From the NCBI GenBank assembly GCA_020637445.1, contig JACJVZ010000002.1:496001-560000 (forward strand): a stretch of 64,000 nt of DNA. Reading direction: 5' to 3'. The notes beneath the pieces were generated by a model that saw only the letters and a list, made by a program, of their open reading frames with translations, did not search any database and was not told the DNA's origin. The first letter of the stretch is position 1, and the number at the start of each line of letters is the position of its first letter. The translations under genes and the position numbers were made by a program. This DNA comes from Calditrichota bacterium (lineage in GTDB: Bacteria; Electryoneota; RPQS01). This document shows positions 41,953 through 50,544 of the stretch, in pieces.

Positions 41953-43689
41953 ATGAAGAACGCAATGATGATCCTGACCCTGTGTATCACGCTGGTGGGG
42001 ACGACGAGCGCGTTGGCCTTTTCTGACGTGACGCCGCAGGCATTTCAGGGTAACAGTTATAGTGTAGTCGCGTGGGGCGACGTGGACGGCAACGGCACAC
42101 CTGATCTCTTTTTGGGGTGCGCGGACAACGGACACAGCCGACTGTTCCTGAATATGGGTTCAAGCTGGACGAATGTTACGGACACATACGGAGTGTCGAA
42201 CATCAACCATGTTACGAGCGCGCGGTTTGCCGACTATGATCAGGACGGTATGCTGGACTTGTTGTGCCTTACGGACGACGGTTCGGGTATCGAGCTGTAC
42301 CGTCAAACGGCCAATCACCGCTACCAGCCGGTGGAACTCAACTTCGAAGAAGAATCGAGCGCAGGAATTCACGCTGCAATGTGGTGTGACGCGAACGACG
42401 ACGGAGTATTTGACCTAATGCTGAGCAACCGCTCAAGGAGCAACAGCGAGAGCGTTTTGCTTGTGCCGACTTCCGACGAATTCATCGAAGAGCGCGGCGC
42501 CGACGGCCCGTTTGCGGAATCCGGCGTAAAGGCCTTGAGCTGCATCGATTTTGATCAAGACGGCGATCTTGACTACTTTATCAGCAAAGACGAAGGTACC
42601 ACGACTCTGTGGACGAACCAAGACGGCAGATTTGCGGATTTGGGAAGCCATCTTGGTTTCGAAGTCAAAATGGGACAAGACGGCGTGACGTGGGGTGATT
42701 TTAACCGCGACGGCAAGCTGGATTTCTACGCCTGCGGTTCTCCCAACAACAGCTGCTTGTACTATCAGCGCGGCGCAACGGGAGAATTGCCGTTCTCGTT
42801 TCAGGATATGACCGACTATTTTGATTTCCGTCCGTTGACGCCGAGTGCCACAAGCGCAAGCGCAGTTGACATCAATGGTGACGGATGGACAGACCTGTTC
42901 CTTGCCAGCAGGCTTGGCAATATCGTTCTGATGAACGACCACGGCCGCGCTTGGATTCAGTCCGAACGTATCACGCATCTGCAACAAACGAATCGCGGAA
43001 CTCGTTCCGTGGCGTGGGCGGATTTTGACGGCGACGGTGATTTGGACGTGGCCATGGCGCAAGGACGTAACGGCGTTAGGTTGTTCCGCAATGACCGTGC
43101 TATGAACCACGAGTTTATCAGCTTGGATCTCTGTGGAAGCGGCGAGTCGATGACTCCGGCGTTGAACTGTCTTGTGCAAGTGGTTTTCCCCTATGGCAAG
43201 CAGTGGGCGGCGACGTCCATGTACACGGCCTCCAACGGCGGCGACGACATGACGCAAATTCTTTACAATCCGTCCTACTATCACAGTGAAGAGTGGACGG
43301 TGCACATTCTGTGGTCGAACGGTTTGGTCACTACGCTCGATGAAATGGACATTCCTCTAAACGGCGTGATGACCGTGCATATGCCGGAAACTCCCTCGGC
43401 GGACAACAACATGGTTGTGACTCCGATGGAATTGCCGGAAGTCGCAAACTATCCGAATCCGTTCAACCCGACGACGAACATCTCGTTCAACTTGAGCGAG
43501 TCTGCATACATTTCCTTATCGATCTACAACCTACTCGGTCAAGAGGTCGCAAATCTGGCCAGCGGTCAATACGAAGCCGGGCAGCACTCCCTGGTTTTCG
43601 ATGCGAGCGCCTTGCCTTCCGGTTTGTACATGGCGCGCTTGGAAGCGCCCAGCGGATCGGTCGTGCACCGGATGCTTCTGACCAAGTAG
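41953..43689 (+). CDS. Secreted FG-GAP/VCBS propeller protein with type IX sorting domain
   Basis: 578 residues from ATG 41953, eight bases after GGAGGAGA; signal peptide MKNAMMILTLCITLVGTTSA. Residues ~25-400 have repeated calcium-binding FG-GAP/VCBS loops: WGDVDGNGTPDLFLG, FADYDQDGMLDLLCL, FDQDGDLDYF, WGDFNRDGKLDFYAC, DINGDGWTDLFLA and WADFDGDGDLDVAMA. An ASPIC/UnbV-like segment follows (~400-480), then the sorting domain from NYPNPFNPTTNISF to MLLTK. Expected on the cell surface or released; possible adhesin or ligand-binding propeller. Terminator at 43751. Confidence 0.85.
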   Translation: MKNAMMILTLCITLVGTTSALAFSDVTPQAFQGNSYSVVAWGDVDGNGTPDLFLGCADNGHSRLFLNMGSSWTNVTDTYGVSNINHVTSARFADYDQDGMLDLLCLTDDGSGIELYRQTANHRYQPVELNFEEESSAGIHAAMWCDANDDGVFDLMLSNRSRSNSESVLLVPTSDEFIEERGADGPFAESGVKALSCIDFDQDGDLDYFISKDEGTTTLWTNQDGRFADLGSHLGFEVKMGQDGVTWGDFNRDGKLDFYACGSPNNSCLYYQRGATGELPFSFQDMTDYFDFRPLTPSATSASAVDINGDGWTDLFLASRLGNIVLMNDHGRAWIQSERITHLQQTNRGTRSVAWADFDGDGDLDVAMAQGRNGVRLFRNDRAMNHEFISLDLCGSGESMTPALNCLVQVVFPYGKQWAATSMYTASNGGDDMTQILYNPSYYHSEEWTVHILWSNGLVTTLDEMDIPLNGVMTVHMPETPSADNNMVVTPMELPEVANYPNPFNPTTNISFNLSESAYISLSIYNLLGQEVANLASGQYEAGQHSLVFDASALPSGLYMARLEAPSGSVVHRMLLTK

Positions 43690-43750
43690 ACCGGGCCCTG
43701 AGCAAGCCCGTGGCGTAAAGAGCATCTCCCTCTCTGTTGCGCCCAAGACT

Positions 43751-43784
43751 AAGCCCCGCCGATTGGCGGGGCTTTTCTTTTGCG
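43751..43784. terminator. Terminator between convergent genes
   Basis: AAGCCCCGCC / GGCGGGGCTT with loop GATT and TTCTTTTG tail; placed between the FG-GAP gene and the minus-strand membrane protein. Confidence 0.8.
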
Positions 43785-43801
43785 GTCTATTTTCTTAGTG
43801 C

Positions 43802-45859
43802 CTATTCGTACAGATGCTGCAGCAAACTGTCGAGTTTTTCCGCCTGCGCTCTGATAGAGTCGTTAGGGATGTGAATCTTGTCGAGTTCACGAGATTGACG
43901 GACGGCTTCTTCCAAGTCGCCGACTTCGAGCGCAAGAAAACCTTTCTCGATCCGAGCGGGAGCATAGGCGGGATAGAGATCTATCGCCGCTTGATAAAGC
44001 GAATCGGCCTGCTTCGCGAAATCCATTTGCAGGACATATTCCGCCGCCCAAAACAGCCAATCCGGCGACGTCGGATCAAGATCGTGCGCATTCAGCATAG
44101 ACCAGTATGCCGCGCCATAGCGGTTGTCTGCCGCTTGCAGTTTCGCGCGCTCGACCCATAGATCGCGCACGGCCAAACTTTCCGGATGCGGGATCGCGCG
44201 ATCAAGCTCGGCGAGGGCTGCGGAATCACCTTCCGTGGCGCGAATGCTGTCGATGACGCTCTTCAAAGTTTCGAGCGGCGCGCCCGAAAGCGAATCCGGC
44301 GGACTGACTCCGAGACGTTCGTACTCTTCACGAGCTTGATCGAAGTTTCTCGTTCTCCACAGCGCATCCGCCAACCCGAGCCGCGCGGGCCGGTAGTCGG
44401 GATCAATGGCCAGCGCACGCGCGAACATCCCCATTGCCTCGGAGAACATGTCGTACCTCATGGCAGTGGTCCCGACATTGGCAAAATCGGAACGCGGATA
44501 CACTTGATCGTAGGCAGTTTTCGATGGTGCGTTGGCTGGGAGCAAGAGTACGACATACACCACAAGCGCGACGGCTACGCGAGTCGTTTGTTTGTTTCTG
44601 AAGCCTTCGATGATCGCGTGAATGGCATAGCCTGCCAGAGGTAAGAAAACCAGAACCAACGGAAAGCGGTATTCCGACGACGAGAAGAAGATCAGTATCG
44701 TCGCGACGTAGCTCAGTGAATAAAAAAGATAAAGCAGCAACTTCTTGCGTCGGTCCCAAAACATGACGAGTCCGGCCACGGCTAACGGAAGCAGCACACC
44801 CCAGCGGATGGGCAAATGATCCACGACCGGATTGATCATCTGCGTGGCGCGAAATGAGAAGTTGTTGGCCACTTCTTCATTGCGCAACGTCCACCAGAGT
44901 TTTTTCAGTTCAACACCGAGCCAGCCGAATTTGTCGGCAAAGACGTCACGCAGCGCGTACTCTTTCCAAACGTTAGCGGCCTCAGGCAGAGTCAGATTTC
45001 TGCCCACGCGTTTCGAGGCTTCGAGTCGATAGCCCTCGGCTTCGGCGGGTGCGTCAAAAGTTTGGATGAAGTCAAGTTCGTCGTAGACTCCGGACGCACC
45101 TTCGCGGTTGCCGATAAAAAAATTAACGCCGCCGGAGGCCGTGACAAAGACAGGGCTTCCGCCTTCCCGCGAGTTGCGCAGCGACGTCGGAAGGTGAACG
45201 AGGATCAAGGCCAATACAAAGGCCACCAAATAGGACGGCTTGAGCTTTGATTGCCACACGCGCCAAGCAAGAAACACGGTGAGCATCGCTGCGAAGGGAA
45301 GGATGCTCGGCCGGGCGAGAGCCGAAAGCGCGCATAGCCCTCCCGCGATGGCCCACGCCCACCAGTTGCGCGGTTCGTCTTCGGTGGCTCCCCCGTACTC
45401 AATCAAGAAGAAGAACATCGCGCTGTTCAAAAAGAGAATCCACGATGCGGACAAAATCATGCCGTCAAAATAGAGCCACGGCGCATACAGAATTCCGAGA
45501 ATGCCCGCGAAGAGTGACGCGCGCTCGCCAAAGAGTTTGCGTGTGACGAGCAGCAGCAACAAAAACGTCGCGCACGATAGAAGCATCTGCGCGACGAGAA
45601 TAACCTGAGGCGAAACATCTCCGGTCAACGAAAACAGCCAGCCGATAAACTGAGGATAGCCCGGTCCCAGCCAAAACGGTCCGGACGGGTGCTGTCCCGT
45701 CGTGGAGAGCTCGTAGCCCCATCTGAAATATGTGTCACTGTCGAGTACTGGCACTCGCGTGACAATTGAGTCCGCTATACTTCGGTAGGAAAAATGGCGG
45801 ACGGCGGCAAACACTCCGGTCAGCAGCGCAAGGAGTTTGGTGAAGTGCTTCTGCAGCAT
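43802..45859 (-). CDS. GT39-like membrane glycosyltransferase with TPR tail
   Basis: 685 residues. N-terminal region with about ten membrane helices (~75-470). The first loop holds the acidic motif VLDSDTYFRWGYEL (Asp41/Asp43 region), as in GT39/ArnT/PMT-type enzymes, which use polyprenyl-phosphate sugars on the periplasmic side. The C-terminal ~200 residues carry tetratricopeptide-like repeats (MFARALAIDPDYRPARLGLA, DALWRTRNFDQAREEYERLG, AAIDLYPAYAPARIEKGFLA). This fusion is frequent in FCB-type genomes; the acceptor, protein or glycan, is not known. Stands alone, 213 bp from the divergent mntR-like gene. Confidence 0.75.
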   Translation of the reverse strand: MLQKHFTKLLALLTGVFAAVRHFSYRSIADSIVTRVPVLDSDTYFRWGYELSTTGQHPSGPFWLGPGYPQFIGWLFSLTGDVSPQVILVAQMLLSCATFLLLLLVTRKLFGERASLFAGILGILYAPWLYFDGMILSASWILFLNSAMFFFLIEYGGATEDEPRNWWAWAIAGGLCALSALARPSILPFAAMLTVFLAWRVWQSKLKPSYLVAFVLALILVHLPTSLRNSREGGSPVFVTASGGVNFFIGNREGASGVYDELDFIQTFDAPAEAEGYRLEASKRVGRNLTLPEAANVWKEYALRDVFADKFGWLGVELKKLWWTLRNEEVANNFSFRATQMINPVVDHLPIRWGVLLPLAVAGLVMFWDRRKKLLLYLFYSLSYVATILIFFSSSEYRFPLVLVFLPLAGYAIHAIIEGFRNKQTTRVAVALVVYVVLLLPANAPSKTAYDQVYPRSDFANVGTTAMRYDMFSEAMGMFARALAIDPDYRPARLGLADALWRTRNFDQAREEYERLGVSPPDSLSGAPLETLKSVIDSIRATEGDSAALAELDRAIPHPESLAVRDLWVERAKLQAADNRYGAAYWSMLNAHDLDPTSPDWLFWAAEYVLQMDFAKQADSLYQAAIDLYPAYAPARIEKGFLALEVGDLEEAVRQSRELDKIHIPNDSIRAQAEKLDSLLQHLYE

Positions 45860-46008
45860 GTCGTTTGTCCCTCCATGAACAATACGCTGGAAAAGCTACG
45901 GGAAAATCTGGTGGAAAGCAATTGGAGGGTTGTACTTATGTACTTTCTCGTCGGTTCAAGCCTTGGCAAACTTGACCATGATAATATTTAAAATTGGTGT
46001 TGGGAGAC

Positions 46009-46037
46009 TTGCTTTTCGGACTGTTGAGTTGTATATT
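46009..46037 (+). promoter_or_regulatory. Promoter of the mntR-mntH operon
   Basis: TTGCTT (46009-46014), exactly 17 bp, TATATT (46032-46037). The -10 box overlaps the palindrome at 46034-46053. Confidence 0.6.
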
Positions 46038-46053
46038 TCGATGCATCGAAATA
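46034..46053. promoter_or_regulatory. DtxR/MntR-type operator palindrome
   Basis: A perfect 20-bp palindrome, TATTTCGATGCATCGAAATA, covering the -10 box and the expected transcription start of the operon. Its size and place fit an autoregulatory site for the metal-dependent repressor encoded just downstream. Confidence 0.65.
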
Positions 46054-46072
46054 AGGAAAGCGAAGTGTCGAA

Positions 46073-46720
46073 ATGCTTACATCTGCGGCAGAAGATTGTT
46101 TATTATATGCTTATAGACTCTTCGAGAGAGGCGAAGAGCTGTCCGTCTCGGCTTTGGCAAGAGGTCTCCGAGTTGGTGACTCGACGGTTACGGCCATGAT
46201 CCAGAAACTGGCAAAGCAGAAGTTGATGATCCACGTTCCCCGGCGAGAAGTCAGCCTAAGCGAAAGCGGGGAAAAGCTGGCGCGGAAACTGATCCGGAGG
46301 CATCGGCTGATTGAGACCTATCTTCATAATAAGCTGGGCTACTCGTGGGATGAAGTGCATGATGAAGCCGAGCGGATCGAACATGCCGTTTCAGACCGGT
46401 TCGTGGAAGCAATTGACCGTGAACTCGATTTTCCCAAATTCGATCCGCACGGCGACCCAATCCCCGACAGCGAGGGAGTCAGCGCCACCCGCAGATTGCG
46501 GAAACTCTCCGACATGGGAGTTGGCGATCACGGCAAAGTCGCGCGCATCATGGACGGAAAGCCGGATGCCTTGATCTACCTTTCGAAACTTGGCATCGAA
46601 CTCGGCACCGACCTTGAAGTCATCTTCGCGCCGGATCAAGACGAAATTGTGCACGTCTCCGTCGAAGGCGTGCAGAGAACCTTAGGCGCAACGGTCGCCT
46701 CAAACATTCTGGTAGAATGA
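46073..46720 (+). CDS. DtxR/MntR-family metal-dependent repressor
   Basis: 215 residues, long form: winged helix (1-65; ALARGLRVGDSTVTAMIQKL), dimerisation and metal-binding domain (66-135) and a C-terminal FeoA/SH3-like domain (~140-215; GDHGKVARIMDGKPDALIYL). MntR/DtxR metal ligands visible: D8 near the start, RHRLIETYL, and the E-R-I-E-H motif. The position equal to MntR Glu11 is Leu11, so one site may differ from B. subtilis MntR. Expected to bind DNA when Mn2+ or Fe2+ is ample and repress uptake. Its stop overlaps the transporter start (ATGA). Confidence 0.88.
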   Translation: MLTSAAEDCLLYAYRLFERGEELSVSALARGLRVGDSTVTAMIQKLAKQKLMIHVPRREVSLSESGEKLARKLIRRHRLIETYLHNKLGYSWDEVHDEAERIEHAVSDRFVEAIDRELDFPKFDPHGDPIPDSEGVSATRRLRKLSDMGVGDHGKVARIMDGKPDALIYLSKLGIELGTDLEVIFAPDQDEIVHVSVEGVQRTLGATVASNILVE

Positions 46721-48615
46721 CATTTCGCAACCTCATTCACAGACAGGCACGCGGTGAACAAGTTTCGCTGTCGGAAGTTCATCATTCCGTCGCCGTGCCC
46801 CAGAAGACCAGCATGATACGCCGGTTGTTCGCGTTCGCGGGCCCGGCCTATCTGGTCAGTGTCGGATATATGGACCCGGGAAATTGGGCCACGGACCTCG
46901 AAGGCGGATCGAGATTCGGTTACGCGTTGATTTGGGTGCTCTTGATGAGTAACCTAATGGCCGTTTTGCTGCAAGCCTTGAGTGCCCGTTTGGGAATCGT
47001 GTCGGGTCGTGATTTGGCGCGTGCATGCAGAGAAGCCTACTCCAAACCCGTCGGCAGAGTGCTTTGGGTCGTATGCGAATTCGCGATTATCGCATGTGAC
47101 CTTGCCGAAGTGATCGGCTCCGCAATCGGGCTTGAACTGCTCTTCGGAATCCCGCTTTTGTGGGGTGTCGTCATCACGGCAGTCGACGTTTTTCTCTTGC
47201 TCTATTTCCAGCACCTCGGCATTCGCAAAGTCGAAGCGTTCATTCTCACGTTGGTCGCCACGATCGGACTCTGCTTTTTGTTTGAGATGATTTTGGCTAA
47301 ACCGGATATCGGCGGCATCATGTCGGGATTCGTGCCGAGTATGTCCAATGAAAGTCTGTATGTCGCGATCGGAATTCTCGGTGCGACCGTAATGCCGCAC
47401 AACTTGTATTTGCATTCGGCGCTTGTGCAAACTCGGGCCGTGGGAAACAACCGTTCGAGCATCCGGCAGGCGTGCAAATATAACCTTATCGATTCGGCGG
47501 TCGCGCTGAATGCCGCGTTCTTTGTCAATGCCGCAATTCTCGTTTTGGCGGCGGCGGTGTTTTTCAAGAACGGTGTTGAAGTCAACGAAATTCAACAGGC
47601 GCACCAACTGCTCGAACCGCTGCTCGGAGCTAAGGTCGCGAGCACGGCGTTCGCAATCGCACTCTTGGCCAGCGGTCAAAGTTCGACTCTTACCGGGACT
47701 CTGGCCGGTCAAGTTGTCATGGAAGGGTTTGTCAATCTCAAGATTCGTCCGTGGCTCAGGAGAATGATCACGCGAATGCTGGCGATTGTACCCGCCGCGC
47801 TGACGATTTGGGTCATGGGCGACGCGGGGAGCTACAAACTGCTTATCTTGTCACAGGTAGTTCTTTCGATGCAGCTTCCGTTTGCAGTCGTTCCACTGAT
47901 TCAGTTTACCAGTGACCGCAAAGTCATGGGAGATTTTGCCAACAAAACATGGGTGAAGATTCTCGCGTGGATCACGGCCGCGATCATTATTCTGCTCAAT
48001 GTCAAACTCGTGGTCGACACATTGGGTGAGTGGATTGGTTCCGCGGCCTACGTTCACTGGTATCACATGCTGGTCGTTGCCGTCGCGCTCGGGCTGGGAG
48101 TGCTGCTTGTCTATTTGATTGTGCAGCCCATCTTCCGCCGCAAACGCGAGATCGAATTGCATTTGCCCGAATTTAAGGTTCCCGACGTGAACGGAGTTAA
48201 ATACGAACGCATCGCCGTCGCGCTGGAAGCCTCCGAAAGTGATCGGATATTGGTCGAGAAGGCGATGAGCATGGCCGTCGACCACTCTGCCGACTTGCTT
48301 TTGCTGCACGTCGCCGACGGTATGGCGCCGCGGGTTTGGAGCCATGAAGCTGAAGACCACGAAGTCTTGGCCGACGAAGCCTATCTCGACAGACTTGCCA
48401 TCGACATCAACGCGCGCGGTATCAGAACGAAACCCGTGCTCGGATTCGGAAGCCCGCCGGAAGAAATTGTGCGATTGGTAAACGAAGAGAAAGCAGATAT
48501 GCTGATCATCGGTACCCACGGACACCGCATGATCAAAGATATCTTCTTGGGTGCGACGGCAACTCGAGTCCGGCACCAAGTGTCGATACCCGTGTTTATG
48601 GTGCGCGTCGAATAG
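46717..48615 (+). CDS. mntH: Nramp divalent-metal transporter fused to a UspA domain
   Basis: 632 residues; classic MntH has ~410-430. Residues ~35-475 are Nramp: D53-P-G-N56 in helix 1 and the A223/M226 pair in GATVMPHNLYLHS, the known metal ligands; about eleven helices. Residues ~495-632 are a universal-stress (UspA) domain: YERIAVALEASESDRILVEK, VADGMAPRV and the nucleotide loop GTHGHRMIKDIFLGATA, with G-x2-G-x9-G(A/S) spacing. The cytoplasmic UspA part may sense ATP or another nucleotide and gate transport. Translated with the repressor through a four-base overlap; terminator at 48638. Confidence 0.92.
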   Translation: MTFRNLIHRQARGEQVSLSEVHHSVAVPQKTSMIRRLFAFAGPAYLVSVGYMDPGNWATDLEGGSRFGYALIWVLLMSNLMAVLLQALSARLGIVSGRDLARACREAYSKPVGRVLWVVCEFAIIACDLAEVIGSAIGLELLFGIPLLWGVVITAVDVFLLLYFQHLGIRKVEAFILTLVATIGLCFLFEMILAKPDIGGIMSGFVPSMSNESLYVAIGILGATVMPHNLYLHSALVQTRAVGNNRSSIRQACKYNLIDSAVALNAAFFVNAAILVLAAAVFFKNGVEVNEIQQAHQLLEPLLGAKVASTAFAIALLASGQSSTLTGTLAGQVVMEGFVNLKIRPWLRRMITRMLAIVPAALTIWVMGDAGSYKLLILSQVVLSMQLPFAVVPLIQFTSDRKVMGDFANKTWVKILAWITAAIIILLNVKLVVDTLGEWIGSAAYVHWYHMLVVAVALGLGVLLVYLIVQPIFRRKREIELHLPEFKVPDVNGVKYERIAVALEASESDRILVEKAMSMAVDHSADLLLLHVADGMAPRVWSHEAEDHEVLADEAYLDRLAIDINARGIRTKPVLGFGSPPEEIVRLVNEEKADMLIIGTHGHRMIKDIFLGATATRVRHQVSIPVFMVRVE

Positions 48616-48637
48616 CCGGTTGCAAAGACAGAAAAAG

Positions 48638-48667
48638 AAAAACGCCGCGAGTGTTCGCGGCGTTTTT
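48638..48667. terminator. Bidirectional terminator
   Basis: AAAAACGCCGCGA / TCGCGGCGTTTTT with loop GTGT; symmetric A and T runs serve both the mntH operon and the minus-strand gene ending at 48687. Confidence 0.9.
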
Positions 48668-48686
48668 GCATTCTAACTCAGTCAGA

Positions 48687-50384
48687 CTACTTGAGCAGAA
48701 TCATTTTCTTGGTGATGCTGCCTTCAGGCGCATCCAAACGATAGAAGTAAACACCGGACGGTCGGTTGATGCCCGCATTGAAGTTGGCTTGATACGGTCC
48801 CGGAGATAATTCGTTGTCGATCAACAGCGCGACTTCGCGGCCATTGATGTCGAACACTCGCAATTTTGTGGGGCCGCCTTTCGTGATCGAAAAATCAATT
48901 TGCGTTTCCGGATTAAACGGATTCGGATAGTTCTGACTCATGCTGAAGGTCACCGGAATCAACACCGGTTCTCCGGTATCGAGGAAATCGATAACCACGG
49001 GGAACGGGGCATAGGAGCACGCATAGAAATGCGGATCTGAATATTCAGCGAACGGCCACCGCACCGATCCCGGAGTAATTCCCACCGTTGACCAATGCAC
49101 GGTGTCCGGAATTTCGGTTTCGCCGCGGTTGTTGGCGCGCGGTACAATCGGCCCGATGCAGCCCATCGTGTCCGTGTCAATATGGATGATGCACGTCGCT
49201 TCGTCATCTGGATCGGATAAAAGCCAACTCAGCACGACGCTGCCGTCCGTGGAATGCAGCGTATCCGCTCCGGGAGCGATCCATTGGAACGTCGGATGCG
49301 CGTTGGGAGTTTCGACCGTGAAGGTCGTGTTCAGCGTGTTGTTGTTTTCGTTGGATTCGTTGACGGCAAACTGCGGATCAACTTGGAAATTGAATTCATG
49401 CGGACCGGCCGTGGTCATTTCAATCGGCGCAGTCAGCCACGTGTAAATGGTATCTTGCGGAGTGTTGGTCATGACTGAATCATAAACCAATTCTCCGTCC
49501 ATGTACAGGCGGGCAATGAACTCCGGATAAACGGCAATTGCACCGGGACACGTCGCCCACGACACGCGCGCTCGAATCGAATCTCCGGTTTCGATGCGCG
49601 TTGGGACCGTGTTTCCGTCGGCTCCGCGAATCTCCAATCCGCCCGCAATCATGTCCACCGTTCCTTCGTCGACCGAAATGATTACGTCGTCGAGGAATCC
49701 GCCCTTGTCGGCGATTTGATCATTGTCCGACCGGAACCACCAGTACACATAAACGGCGGGACGACCAATGGCCGAAACACTGTCGCGAGTTGCGACGTTG
49801 CGGTACAGATCCGCCAGGTCCATCGTGAACGTATGCCAACCTTGAGTCGGGTTATTCAAGACCGTGTCCACCCAAATGTGAGTGGTTGCCAAAGCCGACA
49901 CAGAGTCCGCGCCCCAGCAAATCGTGTCGCCAAGATCCATATTGTTTAAGAAGTACATGCTGAATTGCACGCGCCCATACTGCACGTTGGTCAGATTCAG
50001 CGGACCATAAGTCGTATAGATGCTGCGACCGGCCGGATAATTGTCAAAATCCGGGTCGAAGGTTCCCGGTCCGCCAATCACCCACAAGGCCTGATCGTCG
50101 TCGTTGCCGCAAAGAGTTTGAATACGGACGCTATAAATACGGTTTTGAATTCCCCAAGTGGGTTGATTCACAGGCGGATTGACTCGCCAGCAGCGGCCCG
50201 TTCCTGTGGGAAGGCACCACGGCCAAGCCATTCTCGTCGAGTCAAAGCACTCGATGCGCAAGTGGTTCCAGCAGGCTTCCGCCGTCGTGCTTTTCGTCGC
50301 CCTGCCGAACGGCAGCGACAAAAGCGCCGTCACCGCAAGAACGGCGATAATCTCGAGTCTGAATAAAGATGTTAGTAGTTTCAT
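48687..50384 (-). CDS. Secreted CARDB-like protein with type IX sorting domain
   Basis: 565 residues from ATG 50384; an upstream in-frame ATG at 50402 would translate the ribosome-binding site (GGAGGGGAAAGGA). Signal peptide ~1-30. Residues ~50-225 are a beta-rich domain with Trp and Tyr (jelly-roll-like, carbohydrate-binding look). Residues ~230-340 match CARDB: GGLEIRGADGNTVPTRIETG, then DSIRARVSWATCPG and VNESNENNNTLNTTFTVE. The sorting domain starts NYPNPFNPETQIDFSI and ends MILLK. No catalytic motif seen. A strong hairpin lies just upstream of its ribosome-binding site. Confidence 0.78.
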   Translation of the reverse strand: MKLLTSLFRLEIIAVLAVTALLSLPFGRATKSTTAEACWNHLRIECFDSTRMAWPWCLPTGTGRCWRVNPPVNQPTWGIQNRIYSVRIQTLCGNDDDQALWVIGGPGTFDPDFDNYPAGRSIYTTYGPLNLTNVQYGRVQFSMYFLNNMDLGDTICWGADSVSALATTHIWVDTVLNNPTQGWHTFTMDLADLYRNVATRDSVSAIGRPAVYVYWWFRSDNDQIADKGGFLDDVIISVDEGTVDMIAGGLEIRGADGNTVPTRIETGDSIRARVSWATCPGAIAVYPEFIARLYMDGELVYDSVMTNTPQDTIYTWLTAPIEMTTAGPHEFNFQVDPQFAVNESNENNNTLNTTFTVETPNAHPTFQWIAPGADTLHSTDGSVVLSWLLSDPDDEATCIIHIDTDTMGCIGPIVPRANNRGETEIPDTVHWSTVGITPGSVRWPFAEYSDPHFYACSYAPFPVVIDFLDTGEPVLIPVTFSMSQNYPNPFNPETQIDFSITKGGPTKLRVFDINGREVALLIDNELSPGPYQANFNAGINRPSGVYFYRLDAPEGSITKKMILLK

Positions 50385-50412
50385 GGGTCCTTTCCCCTCC
50401 AAAGAAAAGGCA

Positions 50413-50448
50413 GAACGCCGCCAGCCGTCACTACGGCTGGCGGCGTTC
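50413..50448 (-). terminator. Hairpin between two sorting-domain genes
   Basis: GAACGCCGCCAGCCGT-CACT-ACGGCTGGCGGCGTTC, a perfect 16-bp stem. On the minus strand CTGCCTTTTCTTT follows, then the ribosome-binding site of the next gene. It either ends the transcript of the gene at 50545 or acts as an attenuator. Confidence 0.8.
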
Positions 50449-50544
50449 CTAAAGTTGAGGTTGCGTGATCAAAGAAGTGGTGCTAACAAGCTCAGACTTT
50501 CCGCGGGCAACACATCCACCGCGGAAATTCCTCGCGGGAAGGAC

